A DNA stretch of 64,000 nucleotides from Dallia pectoralis (Eukaryota; Chordata; Actinopteri; Esociformes; Umbridae), in assembly GCA_029465975.1 (NCBI GenBank), contig CM055756.1:2963101-3027100 (forward strand), written 5' to 3'. Shown here piece by piece: positions 20,801-31,395 of the stretch; the stretch's first letter is position 1, and each line of letters begins with the position of its first letter. The position numbers and the translations under genes were made by a program. Under the pieces are notes generated by a model. That model was not told where the DNA came from, made no database searches, and saw only the letters and a list, made by a program, of their open reading frames with translations.

Positions 20801-22486
20801 TTAAGCACTCCAAGGAGTTTTTCTGGATTTGTCTTTACCACCTTTGCACATCGTGACCCATGACCTACGCAAGTTTGTCCAGTTGTGGCAAACGTGTGCA
20901 CATGTTTCGATAATAGGCTTCTCCAAAAAGCTAGACGCCGCTGTGGTGGGTTATAGATACATGTAATGAATGTACATTATGATGTGTCATCAAGATAAGC
21001 AAGTGTCTGGTAAGATTGAAATATAGTCTAGTGGGGCGGGGGGGGGGTAGCTGTTGTCCCGTAAACAATGGTTTGTTAACAGGCTACCATGCTCGGCTAA
21101 TTACCTGGACTTGTGTGAAAAGATGGGGGTGGGACTAATGCTTATGGTGATGTGAACAATTCAGGATGTGCGAACACCAAGAAGACCTCTCTGAAGGCTA
21201 ATTTCTCAGAAATCGGTTAAACCTTTAAAGCCTCATTACGTTCCTATTGTTCTGTCAATTGCAGTGTTTCATATACCATTTTAAAACTCGTCTGTACTTC
21301 CAAGTAAAAAAAGAGAGGATATTTTATCTTCAAGCTGAAAAGGAGTGACATCTTCAGGTGATTGATCACTGTGTTCTACACAAAGAACCATGAGAGAAAT
21401 GCTGTTTGCCTTTTCAAAGTAGTTTTTCAAAGAGGTACATTTGTACATAAAAGTTTTCCAATTTGCTATTTCTAAACAGACACTTAAACAAGTCTGGTAT
21501 GTGGTTTGTATCGTTAAGAGTTTTCTTGGTTAGTGAGATGTTTTGTATTAATACATAAAGGTACAAGGCCCTGCATTTCATGGCCACAACATTAACGTAT
21601 GCAATTGTCTTTTATTATGAAAAAATAATAGAAAATGATTTGATTTTATAAACTGAGAGCCTTTAGTGTTACTGTCTATAGAAGTCAGAGTCAATGAAAT
21701 ATAAGTTTTCCATAAAATGTGGAACTATTCAATATTATTCATTTTATTTTTATTTATAATAAAAAAAAACGTCATTGTCCATTGTCTTTTTTACAGCGTA
21801 ACCGCGGTTTGCCTTAACATCGTTTTTTTTGGTCTTACATCAAAACAAAAACATTTGGTCATGGTGATCGTCTTGTGTTACGACAGCAGACGGATTTGGT
21901 TCTACGTCAGGCTCTGTGTGTCTGAGCAGAAAATGGCAATAATCTGCGTGCTCCCCAAGCTACTCGTTTTGATTGATGTAAACCATGCATATGTGTCACA
22001 AACGCTTTGATATTCTATGGTTGAATTTCCCATTTAGAAACACCAGCTGCTGCATGAAAATACATCCAACAGAAATGTGTTTAATAGAAGGTTAACAAGT
22101 CAAACTAGTTCTGGTTCTCGCTACAGAAAAGCTAAACTCTCATTTAGAAAAACTCAACCAACAACCAAACAACATTTAGGTTTACCCATACCCATCAAAA
22201 GACGTGACACATAATCACTAAAATTCATCCTGGGAAACTTTACTACAGCCAGTAGCACAGCTACAAAATTAAATCATTCTACACATTGTCAGAAAGGATA
22301 TCTCAGTAGCTGGCCCCATTTTATGGAAGGCACTGACATTCACTGACAAAGCATGGAGCTAGGATCCAGTCATCACTAATATTCCGGTCAATGACCACAA
22401 ACTAACTGAAATCAGATCAGCTACACCTCATGTTGAACAACACACATGGGTAGGAAGAAAGTTAAAAAAGGGGCTAGGAATCTTTT
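20801..22486. other. AT-rich non-coding stretch
   Basis: A G run (about 21034-21049) and poly(A)/poly(T) tracts are visible. The longest frame (21717-22010) lacks any recognised domain. Confidence 0.4.
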
Positions 22487-22868
22487 TTTTTGGTGGGAGA
22501 AGTAAAGAAAAAACTGTTCATGGTAGAAGCTTGTAGCACATGCCTTGAGCATTGCAACTCCCACCCAAAAGCCAATGGCATTCAAGACAAAATCCAAGAC
22601 AAAAGGCCAATGGCATTACAACCCATCTTTGAGAGGCCATGGCAAGAAGATGCCAAAGATGTATTCACAGGGAAAGGAATAGACTATCTACAGTGACTAG
22701 GTAGTCACTGTAGATAGCTCAAATTCTTCACATTGAACGTTTACGCAGCACCACCTAATCAGCAGTCAGACACAAATTGAAAGCCATGTTTTCCAGGCTA
22801 GACATTTCAGAGACTGTTCTTAGTGATAACGGGCCGCGTTTCTGCTCAGCTAAAAAGTTACAAAAAAA
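22487..22868 (+). pseudogene. Gypsy-type retrotransposon integrase fragment
   Basis: This is a remnant of the integrase part of a Ty3/Gypsy-type polyprotein. The frame from 22490 encodes MVEACSTCLEHCNSHPKANG, the zinc-finger-side motif CxxC followed by CNS, then FERPWQEDAKDVFTGKGIDY, the start of the catalytic core with its first Asp. After a short rearranged hairpin (22684-22717) the sequence resumes with VTVDSS, then in other frames LKAMFSRLDISETVLSDNGPRF, the block with the second catalytic Asp. The final Glu region and the rest of the element are absent. The hairpin, frameshifts and stops make it inactive. No flanking LTRs were recognised. Confidence 0.8.
22684..22717. repeat. Perfect 16-bp inverted repeat (hairpin) in the integrase remnant
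   Basis: CTATCTACAGTGACTA (22684-22699) and its exact complement (22702-22717) are separated by GG. The right arm carries the expected integrase codons for VTVD, and the left arm looks like its inverted copy. Confidence 0.95.
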
Positions 22869-23936
22869 AGATAAGAATGTCTCTCAGATATTACGAACGG
22901 AAAGAACCGGTCCAAACAGTAAAGCGAGTTGCAGGAGATATCAGGAAGACCCATAGCACTCCCCACTGAGATAAAGCACTCATTCCTCCTCAGCCGGTTC
23001 TGGTGGGTTCTCAAGAGCATTGGGTTGCGTCACTGGCGGCTCCAAGGTCATGGGTGACAACGGACTCACAGGTGTCTTCGCCCGGTGTTTAGGCCTCTTC
23101 ACCGGGCGTGGCTGGTGTTCTGCTACCCCGTCGTCGTAGGACATCCTCCGCGGTCCCCCAAGAGCACCCCATTTAGCCACCACCTTTAAAAAATGTAGGA
23201 TGTCGTCTGGAGGACCGCGGACCGCTGTAGCTGACCCTTGTACCTGCGCTCTCCATCCCAGCCGACGTTGGGTTTTACTGGGCTCAGTGGGCTAAGGACG
23301 GGTCACACCGCAAAGCGTCTTCAGGGAGTCCTCCTCCACTTTCTCGTAGACCACCTCGTCATCATCCTAAGAGAGGGAGTTGGCCCCCAATCACCCCCCC
23401 CAACTATGCCCTGGTGTGTGTGCTCCTAACCAAACCACCGAAAAACAGGAAGTGCACGCCACTAATTTACCTAGTGTTCATCACTCGTGACACCACCATA
23501 GACTTAGATGGCAGACCATAGACATACTCATACCAAGGGACATAGAGTTCAGTATCAACACGACGAGACAGGACTCTGGGAAACTGACAATGTCATACAG
23601 GAGGTTGTAGCGCATTAAAACTAATGTATGACAAACTAACCACAGAAACCATCTTCTGCAAAGAATACCCAACACGAACACACACACACACACCTCCACA
23701 GGCGGATCAAGACACTTATCAGAATATATATATATATTTATATATACACATACTGTATATACGTATGAGTATATATGTAAATATTTTTGTAAATATTTGA
23801 GTGTATCTTTTCATGTGACAACACTGAAGAAATGACACATTGCTACAATGTAAAGCAGTGAGTGCACAGCGTGTATAACAGTGTACATTTCCCTGTCCCT
23901 TCAAAATAACTCAACACACAGCCATTAATGTCTAAA
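22869..23936. other. Unassigned stretch, possibly more retrotransposon debris
   Basis: A 67-codon minus frame (22980-23183) is rich in Pro, Glu, Lys and Arg and looks like a disordered tail. It could be an inverted fragment of the end of a Gypsy polyprotein, which I cannot confirm. CA (23673-23692) and TA (about 23724-23760) microsatellites follow. Confidence 0.3.
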
Positions 23937-24000
23937 CAGCTGGCAGCAAAAGTAAGTACACCCCTAAGTGAAATGTCCAATAAGGCCTTAATAAGGGATG
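23937..24000 (+). mobile_element. Terminal fragment of a Tc1-like element
   Basis: GGCAGCAAAAGTAAGTACAC followed by CCCTAAGTGAAATGTCC resembles the terminal repeat of another common fish Tc1 family. Only the end is present. Confidence 0.55.
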
Positions 24001-24189
24001 TCCAACCATACAATAAACCATGTTCATCGCGAATGAAATAACAACGGTACAATAAAATGGATTTAGATTTTTGTAATGTTAAGACTTTGAGTATCTGCTA
24101 ATTCCAAGTCTGGATCCAAACAGCCACACCATTTACACAAGCTGTGTTTCACTCACCTCCAGTGTTTTGGTTGGAGTAAACATTATGTC

Positions 24190-24940
24190 AACCATTATGC
24201 CATAATTATGTACAATGACTCTACAAGACCCCTGAAGGTGTCCTAGGTTATCTGGCACCAAGACATTAGCAGCAGGTCCATCAAGTCGTATAATTGCGAG
24301 TTGGAGCCGCCGTGGTTCAGGACAGCCTACAGACGCTCAATCAGATTGAGTTCTTGGGGATTTGGAGTCCAGGGCAGCACCGTGAAACCATTCCCGAACA
24401 AGGTGTGCAGTGTGGCAGGGCACATTATCCTGCTGGTTGAGATGCCACAGCTATCTGGAAACACCATAACCATGAATAGGTGTACCTGGCCTGCAACAAT
24501 CTTTACGTAGGTGTCACAATTGGTGTGGGGGCGTAGCTACACTTCTATTTCGGTGACTCACTTCCGTGTTATTGTTTCACTAGCTGTGTTTACTTCCTTG
24601 TTCACGTCTTCACAGCTGTTAGTAATCTATGTCACTTAGTGGGGAGATAAAGCACTCCTTGCTTGGCATTATTACATGTCACTGTGTTTTAGAGGTGAGT
24701 GTTGGTATATTTTGAGTGCTATTGTGGTTTGTGGAATATGTTTGTTATAAGACGCGATATGCGCACTGTTTATTTCAGTTTAACCAGTTAGCCTTTTTTC
24801 CGCCGTTATCGGTTTGTTTTACGTTGGTGTATTAATAAAACTGACCAAACGGATTATCTTGGCTCCTGCACATGGCTTCATCCACACTACACCCGACAAG
24901 TCGTGACAGTAGGTAGCATGTGTGAATGTTAACCAGCCCA
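24190..24940 (-). mobile_element. Tc1-like fragment E, interrupted by a solo LTR
   Basis: This is the minus-strand C-terminal transposase region of the same type as copies C and D. Plus-strand blocks GTTATCTGGCACCAAGAC (24248-24265), CGCTCAATCAGATTGAG (24334-24350), GGCAGGGCACATTATCCTGC (24416-24435) and AACACCATAACCATGAATAG follow the family order. The sequence continues after the LTR with GTAGGTAGCATGTGTGAATG. Stops and indels abound. No terminal repeats were recognised, and the similarity fades after about 24940. Confidence 0.8.
24512..24908 (+). mobile_element. Solo LTR, family L, copy 3, with perfect 5-bp target duplication
   Basis: The 397-bp LTR runs TGTCACAATTGG...AAGTCGTGACA and is flanked by GTAGG on both sides (24507-24511 and 24909-24913). 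It carries AGGTGAGT (24693-24700) and AATAAA (about 24834-24839), a likely polyadenylation signal. It aligns with 7381-7732 and, in reverse, with 1076-1489. It is inserted in Tc1-like fragment E and is therefore younger than it. TG...CA ends and 5-bp duplications fit LTR retrotransposons or endogenous retroviruses; the family needs comparison with full-length copies. Confidence 0.9.
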
Positions 24941-26253
24941 TTTCTCCTGCAGCCAACCTGCTTTCCTGCAGGAACTGATTGTTAGTTCGCCATCTACTAG
25001 AAACGTCAGGCGCTCTCTCACTTTTCTTGCGGTAGACGATGTCGTTAGCCGGCATGAAAACACACCGGCAAGATCGGAGCAAAACCGTTACATTGTCACA
25101 AACTACACCGATATCACGAGCAATCTGAAAAGATTGTGACGAAAGTTGAAGATTTTTTCAATCTGACCAATTGTTAATGACAACAGCAGTTGAATAGAGC
25201 ACACTAAGCCCTCAAACCTCATGGCAACATGAATTCATAGCTTTAGAAAAGGTTTATATGTTAATTGGTTTACATTTGGTTTCTATTTAAATTTTGTCCG
25301 ACTATTATGACTAAATATTTTTCCAAACCAAAAGGATTAACTGGATTTAATCAATAAACACAATAGCACAATGGCTGACATTTCTTTTTATTAATTCTGC
25401 ATGAAGCAAGCTCATCCTGATGAGGGCTGTCCAGTCATGTTTGTTGCTCTAGGAATCCTCTTGGTTAGTCTTTTTTCATGTTAGGTTGCTGCAGATTGAC
25501 AGTATTTTTGAAGACCCTATTATAGCTTGTGAGTTTAAAAAAATAAAATCCTGAATCCCGTTACCAATTACTGTTTATGTTGGGCAGTATTTGAATTTGT
25601 TCACTATTATTTTATACATAAAACATATATTTAAGGTAGATTTTCTTTTTTAACTGATAATTTTTCACGTGGTGCAATGTTTGAATTAATTATGCATTGT
25701 AATAACAGCCCTATAGGTTGTACATACAAATTAAAATGTTGAGGCTTACCAACTTTATTATTATTATTTTCATTATTATATTTCTATGGCTCGCTCGATT
25801 GCTTAAATTACATATTATATTAATACCAACCAACTGCAAATGTCAGGAATGTCCCAAGTGAGATTCAGAATTGTTTTTTGGCCTCACTAATATATGCATG
25901 TATATGCATATATATATATATATATATATATTTCTTTTTATTAACTCAAATTAAACAAGCTCTATTTCATTTCAGTAGAAACAAATCAATACTTACGTTG
26001 GTAGAGTTTTTAACCTCTTAATTAATATGGTCATAAGCAGAGTCAAATATATGTAAGTCTTTTTTACTAAATTAATTTGAAATAAATAATTTACTCTCTG
26101 TCAATATATCCTTTTTGAATACAACTATTAATATGACAGAACGCTATATGAGCTTATTATAACTATAATATCTAATGAGAACTCAATATCCAGCGCTAAT
26201 CAACCGCCGTGTTTTTCTTACATTGACCGTTCACCTATTATTACTACTACTGT
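24941..26253. other. AT-rich non-coding stretch with TA microsatellite
   Basis: No gene was recognised. A TA run lies at about 25909-25931. A weak CTCF-like motif (24987-25000, minus, 12 of 14) is near the left edge. Confidence 0.4.
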
Positions 26254-26526
26254 TGTCAGGCGATGGCCCTCTAGCACACTTTATGGTGACCATGAGGTAG
26301 TTTTTGAGATATGGGGTTGTCTGGTTGCTTCTCCCCAATCAGTGGCAGCTGCTCTGTGTTGCACTGATTATATAAGTTGCAGTTTGAACTCCATCGATGT
26401 GAGTCATTGTTGGACTCATGTGCTCTCTGTTCGGGTTGCTGCCTTTTGTCAAATTTGTTATTCTTGTAGTTTAAGTAGTAAGTAGTTTTGAATTAAATAA
26501 AAATGTTCCACCGAAACCTGTCGACA
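26254..26526 (+). mobile_element. Possible short solo LTR
   Basis: It runs from TGTCAGGCG to CCTGTCGACA. Inside are a TATA box (ATTATATAAG at about 26367), a CAGTTTGAAC-type initiation area, and AATAAA (about 26499) near the end, the order expected of an LTR. Flanking pentamers do not match. It could instead be unrelated unique DNA. Confidence 0.4.
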
Positions 26527-29500
26527 GTAACATGACGGCTTCAATGCCGTTATGACTTATTTTAATACCATAAACACCTTAAACAAGCAGCAGATTTTCT
26601 TTTCTTATCTATTATTATGGATATTTGACAAAATTCACAAAAACAATTTTGGTTCAGGCTGCCTGACTCAAGTTTTTCTAACAACATATTCTTATATACA
26701 GCTTTAACCTGGGGAAACGAGGGTTAACAGCTAGAACCAATGACTTTCTGTTTACTGGCCCAAGGGTCTGGAGCACTACACAACCTCGCTAACCCCAACA
26801 CATAATATAATAATACAGTATAATAATATATAGTATAGTATAATACTTCAGCACGTGTTTACTCGACGAGACCAACGAAAAATAATGGTTTCATTCTCAC
26901 AGAGTTGCGAGAAATAAAAAAATCAGATATTGTGTCTGTAATCAACTCAAGGTGGGGAATGGTATCTATTCCAGATTCCCATTGGCTATTTGTCTAAAAA
27001 TGTCCATTTAATATCGTAGCCACACTAATCAACTTAGTCTTCAGAGAAATTGTATTTTGTGATGAGGCTGACATCGATAAATTCGGTGTCCTAAACTGTT
27101 GGATGGCTCTGACTATACGTACGCCCACAGTACATTTTGATGGTTAAGAAATGAGAGACTAGATTTAGGCTTTTGCCGGGTTGCCCTGATGAAGCAAATG
27201 ACCTATGCTTCCATCATTATGATTCATTCTTTGCGCCTGAAATGAACTGTTATATTATAAAATGGTACTCTTGTTCTCTATATAAAAAAGACGAGATGAT
27301 TCATGAAATGAGTTCATGAGGCTGTAGTCAAGCTTCACTTGCCGAGCATATCAACATCATTCGTCATTTATTTTTTCCCGCATTTCGCTCAATATCTCTT
27401 AGTAAATTAGATGTTTTTTTCTCCATTCTTTCTCAAACTTTTGTGAGAAATTATGCGTTTTTATGGTTGACAAGACAAAACAGGACAAAAAAAATCAATA
27501 CAAAGCAAATGAAAGCAAATTGAATCTATTAAAGCAAAATTACTGAGAGAAAAATCTCCCCCCAAACACGACCCAACCCGGAGAGTCATGGCGACAGGCA
27601 CAGTTAATGACAGAGGTAGTTAAAAGGTGTTGGCTCATTAGGCTTCAGAGGGTCCAGGCTAGCCCAGCACCAACCAGCCCCACATATCAGTAGGGCATTA
27701 CAGTGAGTCTGGACACCTACAGGGGCAGAGCATTCTACAGTACCTACAATACCACCTCAACCTCCGGTGATGTTTTGGACTCCCCCTCTCTTTATCCATC
27801 TTTACCTGAGGAATGCCAAGCACCGGGGGTGCCAGCAGTGGACCTTCAAACCACCGTGTGCCCAGGAGGGGGGATCTCCCGAGCAGCAATGAGTAATTAG
27901 TGCTAATTTGTGGCAGTGATTAAGCTCACTTGGGAACGTGGGGGCCGGAACGGGAGCAGATTGATAGAGTTGGCCCTCCTAACCCGAACGAGGCTCCACT
28001 GCATCTTAAACAGGATGTACCCTGCCTGTGGCCGCCAGCCAGACAGATACTATGTCCACCTAGTGTAAAACAATTCGACGCTGCCCGTGGCACACACAGC
28101 ACAGCACTGTGTTCAAACAATGACACCCAGTCAAGACCACTCCCATCTAAATGAGCGTCATCCATCCATTCGTTAGAATATTTAAGTGAAATGTGAAGTT
28201 TCAGATCGTGTTCATCGTATACTTGTTCTATCCTGACCTCTACTGGTTCAGGGATTCTCAGTTATGTGTAGTGGTGGTAGTACAGCAATGAAACATGCTC
28301 TCTATTATGTTTTAAGGCTGTGGTCCTTACTTTATGTCGTCTGAGGTAGGAATTAAAATGTACAGTATTATATGTGACGTAAAATGTGTGCACTGTTCTA
28401 ATCCCTGGAAATCTCAAGTACTACTAATAACAATAATACTATTTTTTATTTATATAGCGCCTTTGCAGGGCTCAAGTACTGTTTGTACGTGAAGAAAGGC
28501 AGGGTGTCTCTAAACAAGTGTCGCGCTAAGTGCAATGTTTCAGAAGTAGCACTACCCGAACAAGTAAGCTAATGAAAATGACTGTAGAGCATCGCTGGCT
28601 CATTGGAAACAACTGAAGTGTTGTTTAAACGTCTCAGATAAAACAGCCAACAATACAAGTACTACTAGAACACAGCCAAGTCCTATTCCTCACAGCAAAA
28701 TGCTAAAAAGAAAGATTAGCCTTTTTGTATCGAGACCTGATTAAGAATTGTGCTCCAAATCCTGCTATTTAAGGTGGTGGGGATTAACACAGTATTTCCA
28801 AATCCTGAGAACAGCAAATTGTTTGCCTGGAAAGCTCTTTTTCCCGCTGCTCCTATGAGGGCTGAGAGCTAAGAGCTGAAACCACCACTCACCTCCCCTC
28901 ATTAAAATGATCTGGGCTTTCGCAGAGTGATTGGACCAAAGACCCGGATGACTGTCAGACAGATTTCAACTTTTTTTTTCCAACTTTGGAAGAAATGACC
29001 TTGGCTATTGTGTGTGTGTGTTTGTGTGCGTGTGCGTGTGGGTACAGGCACGTGTGTACCCTCACGTTGATATGTGCTCTGGCTTTGGATTTGGCTGCTT
29101 TCGGCAATTTATGATGTGCGGCTCTTACAATGCCCGAGCGGGCCTGAGATGTGCAATATTGACTGGTTTCAATTTCCACCATTTTGACAGGCCATTTCGG
29201 CTGCAACTCTGAATAAACAAGACTGTACTCTCGTGCATTGCAATACACATCACTCTCCGATCAATTGTTCCCCTATACCCTGAGGCTTCAGGGAGACCAC
29301 CACACACTGACACGTACAACATTGGATCCATGTTGGCCGGACACGGGCTTTTCATTAGAGCTAACCACGGCGAAGTCCAATCGAAGTGCCGAACGAATTA
29401 CACGTCCTCGACTTACGTAATCGCGAACGGCGTGTGCGCGCGCCGTTAAAAATAAAACGAAGAAGTGATCAAGCCAGCGGGCCGACGCTCGCCGAATTAC

Positions 29501-30640
29501 ACGTTTATCCTGACAGCTCGGCGTTGGCGAAGAAATGAGAGTAAAAATTAGATTTTGAAAAATGAGCGCGGGGAATAATGGCATTGCATTCTTGACATTG
29601 TCAAACTTGACAGTGCTATTACCATCACCGTGAGATCAGCAGCGGGCATATGGTATGTTCAACGTGCACAATTCAGACGCCTTTTTCAATGGATTGATTG
29701 AATCACACGTTCATGTAAATTATAGCCCTAATCCAACTGACAAACCCTTTTTGATACGGACGTGTGGCACAATGGGGGAAGCATTATTACACGAATACAC
29801 CCGGAAAACATTACAAAAAGCCAGTGTAGAAAATGTCCAGAGAAATAACTTTCGGCCAGGAATCGAGCCAATTTTCTGATAGTGTTACCGTAACATATTC
29901 CTGAAGTCCACTGCGTTGACAGAGCGCGCGCACGTGTGTTCGCGTTGCCGGGTAAGTGTAACTTGTATATAAGGGGCGCCGGGTCTTTTAAGTTCATCTG
30001 CAGGGGAACTCCAAGTCAGGTCTAAGAGCAGAGTCCCTCTGAACGACTCCTAATGTGACGGAGAAATTGGGGATCACTTTCTCTCAGCGGCTCAGCCAAT
30101 GGCCTGATGATATCGACTAGATGGTCGAGGGCGGGCGAGGGAGACTCCAAAGAACGGATTAAAGTGGGGAGATAAGGCTATCCAATGTAATTAAGCCCTA
30201 GCCACTGCAGAAAATAAATAATCGTTCAGAGCCCGGCCAGTTTTGAAATACACAAACAATCACTCAATAATTAATTCTAATGCACGTTCGCTCCGAAATC
30301 TTACAGGGCGTTTTTTTTTGATACGGCATTATAGCACGCTGTTCAATTAAAATTAATTCGGAATGCATTTATGATCAATGTAATACGTACTCTTTTAGCC
30401 TTTTTTTAATCACTGAAATGTAATTGTGTTAGCTCCGTTGTCAAACCTTTTCATGATGTCCCCCCACAATCATTTCCCATTTCAGCTTTTTATAATTGAG
30501 CGGCGAGATAGATACGTAGGCCTGTGTGCCACTAAACCTACTGCAGGAGACATTTGCCAAGGGCCTCCGGGTGACAGCGCTGTTATCTGTACTGCATTGT
30601 TAACACGACGCTAATAACATTAAGCTGACGTTTAATGAGA
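26527..30640. other. Non-coding stretch, partly CpG-containing and homeodomain-site rich
   Basis: No gene was recognised. A short LINE- or SINE-like tail (TTTATTTATATAGCGCC near 28446) and a GT run (29009-29042) are present. Positions 27885-27930 have GAGTAATTAGTGCTAATTTG. Positions 29390-30330 are CpG-containing unique DNA with a strong TATA box at 29966. These could be conserved regulatory DNA, but no comparison was possible. Confidence 0.4.
29966..29973 (+). promoter_or_regulatory. TATA box candidate (TATATAAG) in GC-rich context
   Basis: TATATAAG is followed at once by GGGCGCCGGG and preceded by CpG-rich sequence with CGCGCGCACGTG, the usual GC-flanked layout of a TATA core promoter. No coding frame of note starts within the next few hundred bases, so a non-coding transcript would be the only reading. 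Confidence 0.3.
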
Positions 30641-31395
30641 AGTCGACTTACTGGGGGCCGGAGTTAGCCTTCTAGAAGTCAACTTACTGGGGGCCGGAGT
30701 TAGCCTTCTAAAAGTCGACTTACTGGGGGCCAGAGTTAGCCTTCTAGAAGTTGACTTACTGGGGGCCGGAGATAGCCTTCTAGAGGTCGACTTACTGGAG
30801 GCCGGAGTTAGCCTTCTAGAAGTCGACTTACTGGGGGCCAGAGTTAGCCTTCTAGAAGTCGACTTACTGCGGGCCGGAGTTAGCCTTCTAGAATTCGACT
30901 TACTGGGGGCCGGAGTTAGCCTTCTAGAAGTCGACTTACTGGGGGCCGGAGTTAGCCTTTTAGAAGTCAAATTACTGCGGGCCGGAGTAGCCTTCTAGAA
31001 GTCGACTTACTGGGGGCCAGAGTTAGCCTTCTAGAAGTCAAATTACTGGGGGCCGGAGTTAGCCTTCTAGAAGTCGACTTACTGGGGGCCAGAGTTAGCC
31101 TTCTAGAAGTCGACTTACTGCGGGCCGGAGTTAGCCTTCTAGAAGTCGACTTACTGGGGGCCGGATTTAGCCTTCTAGAAGTCGACTTACTGCGGGCCGG
31201 AGTTAGCCTTCTAGAAGTCAAATTACTGGGGGCCGGAGTTAGCCTTCTAGAAGTCGACTTACTGGGGGCCAGAGTTAGCCTTCTAGAAGTCGACTTACTG
31301 CGGGCCGGAGTTAGCCTTCTAGAAGTCGACTTACTGGGGGCCGGATTTAGCCTTCTAGAAGTCGACTTACTGCGGGCCAGAGTTAGCCTTCTAGA
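30641..31395. repeat. 36-bp minisatellite, 21 copies, with 180-bp higher-order duplication
   Basis: The unit starts AGTCGACTTACTGGGGGCC and ends GTTAGCCTTCTAGA. It carries SalI (GTCGAC) and XbaI (TCTAGA) palindromes. One copy near 30985 lacks a base. Positions 31021-31200 and 31201-31380 differ at one base of 180. The period is a multiple of three, so minus-strand frames of 112 and 154 codons are artefacts, separated by the one-base deletion. Confidence 0.97.

Noticed and set aside
30641..31395. CTCF-like motifs in the 36-bp units (ACTGGGGGCCGG)
   Set aside because: Only about 11 of 14 positions fit, with the central A missing.
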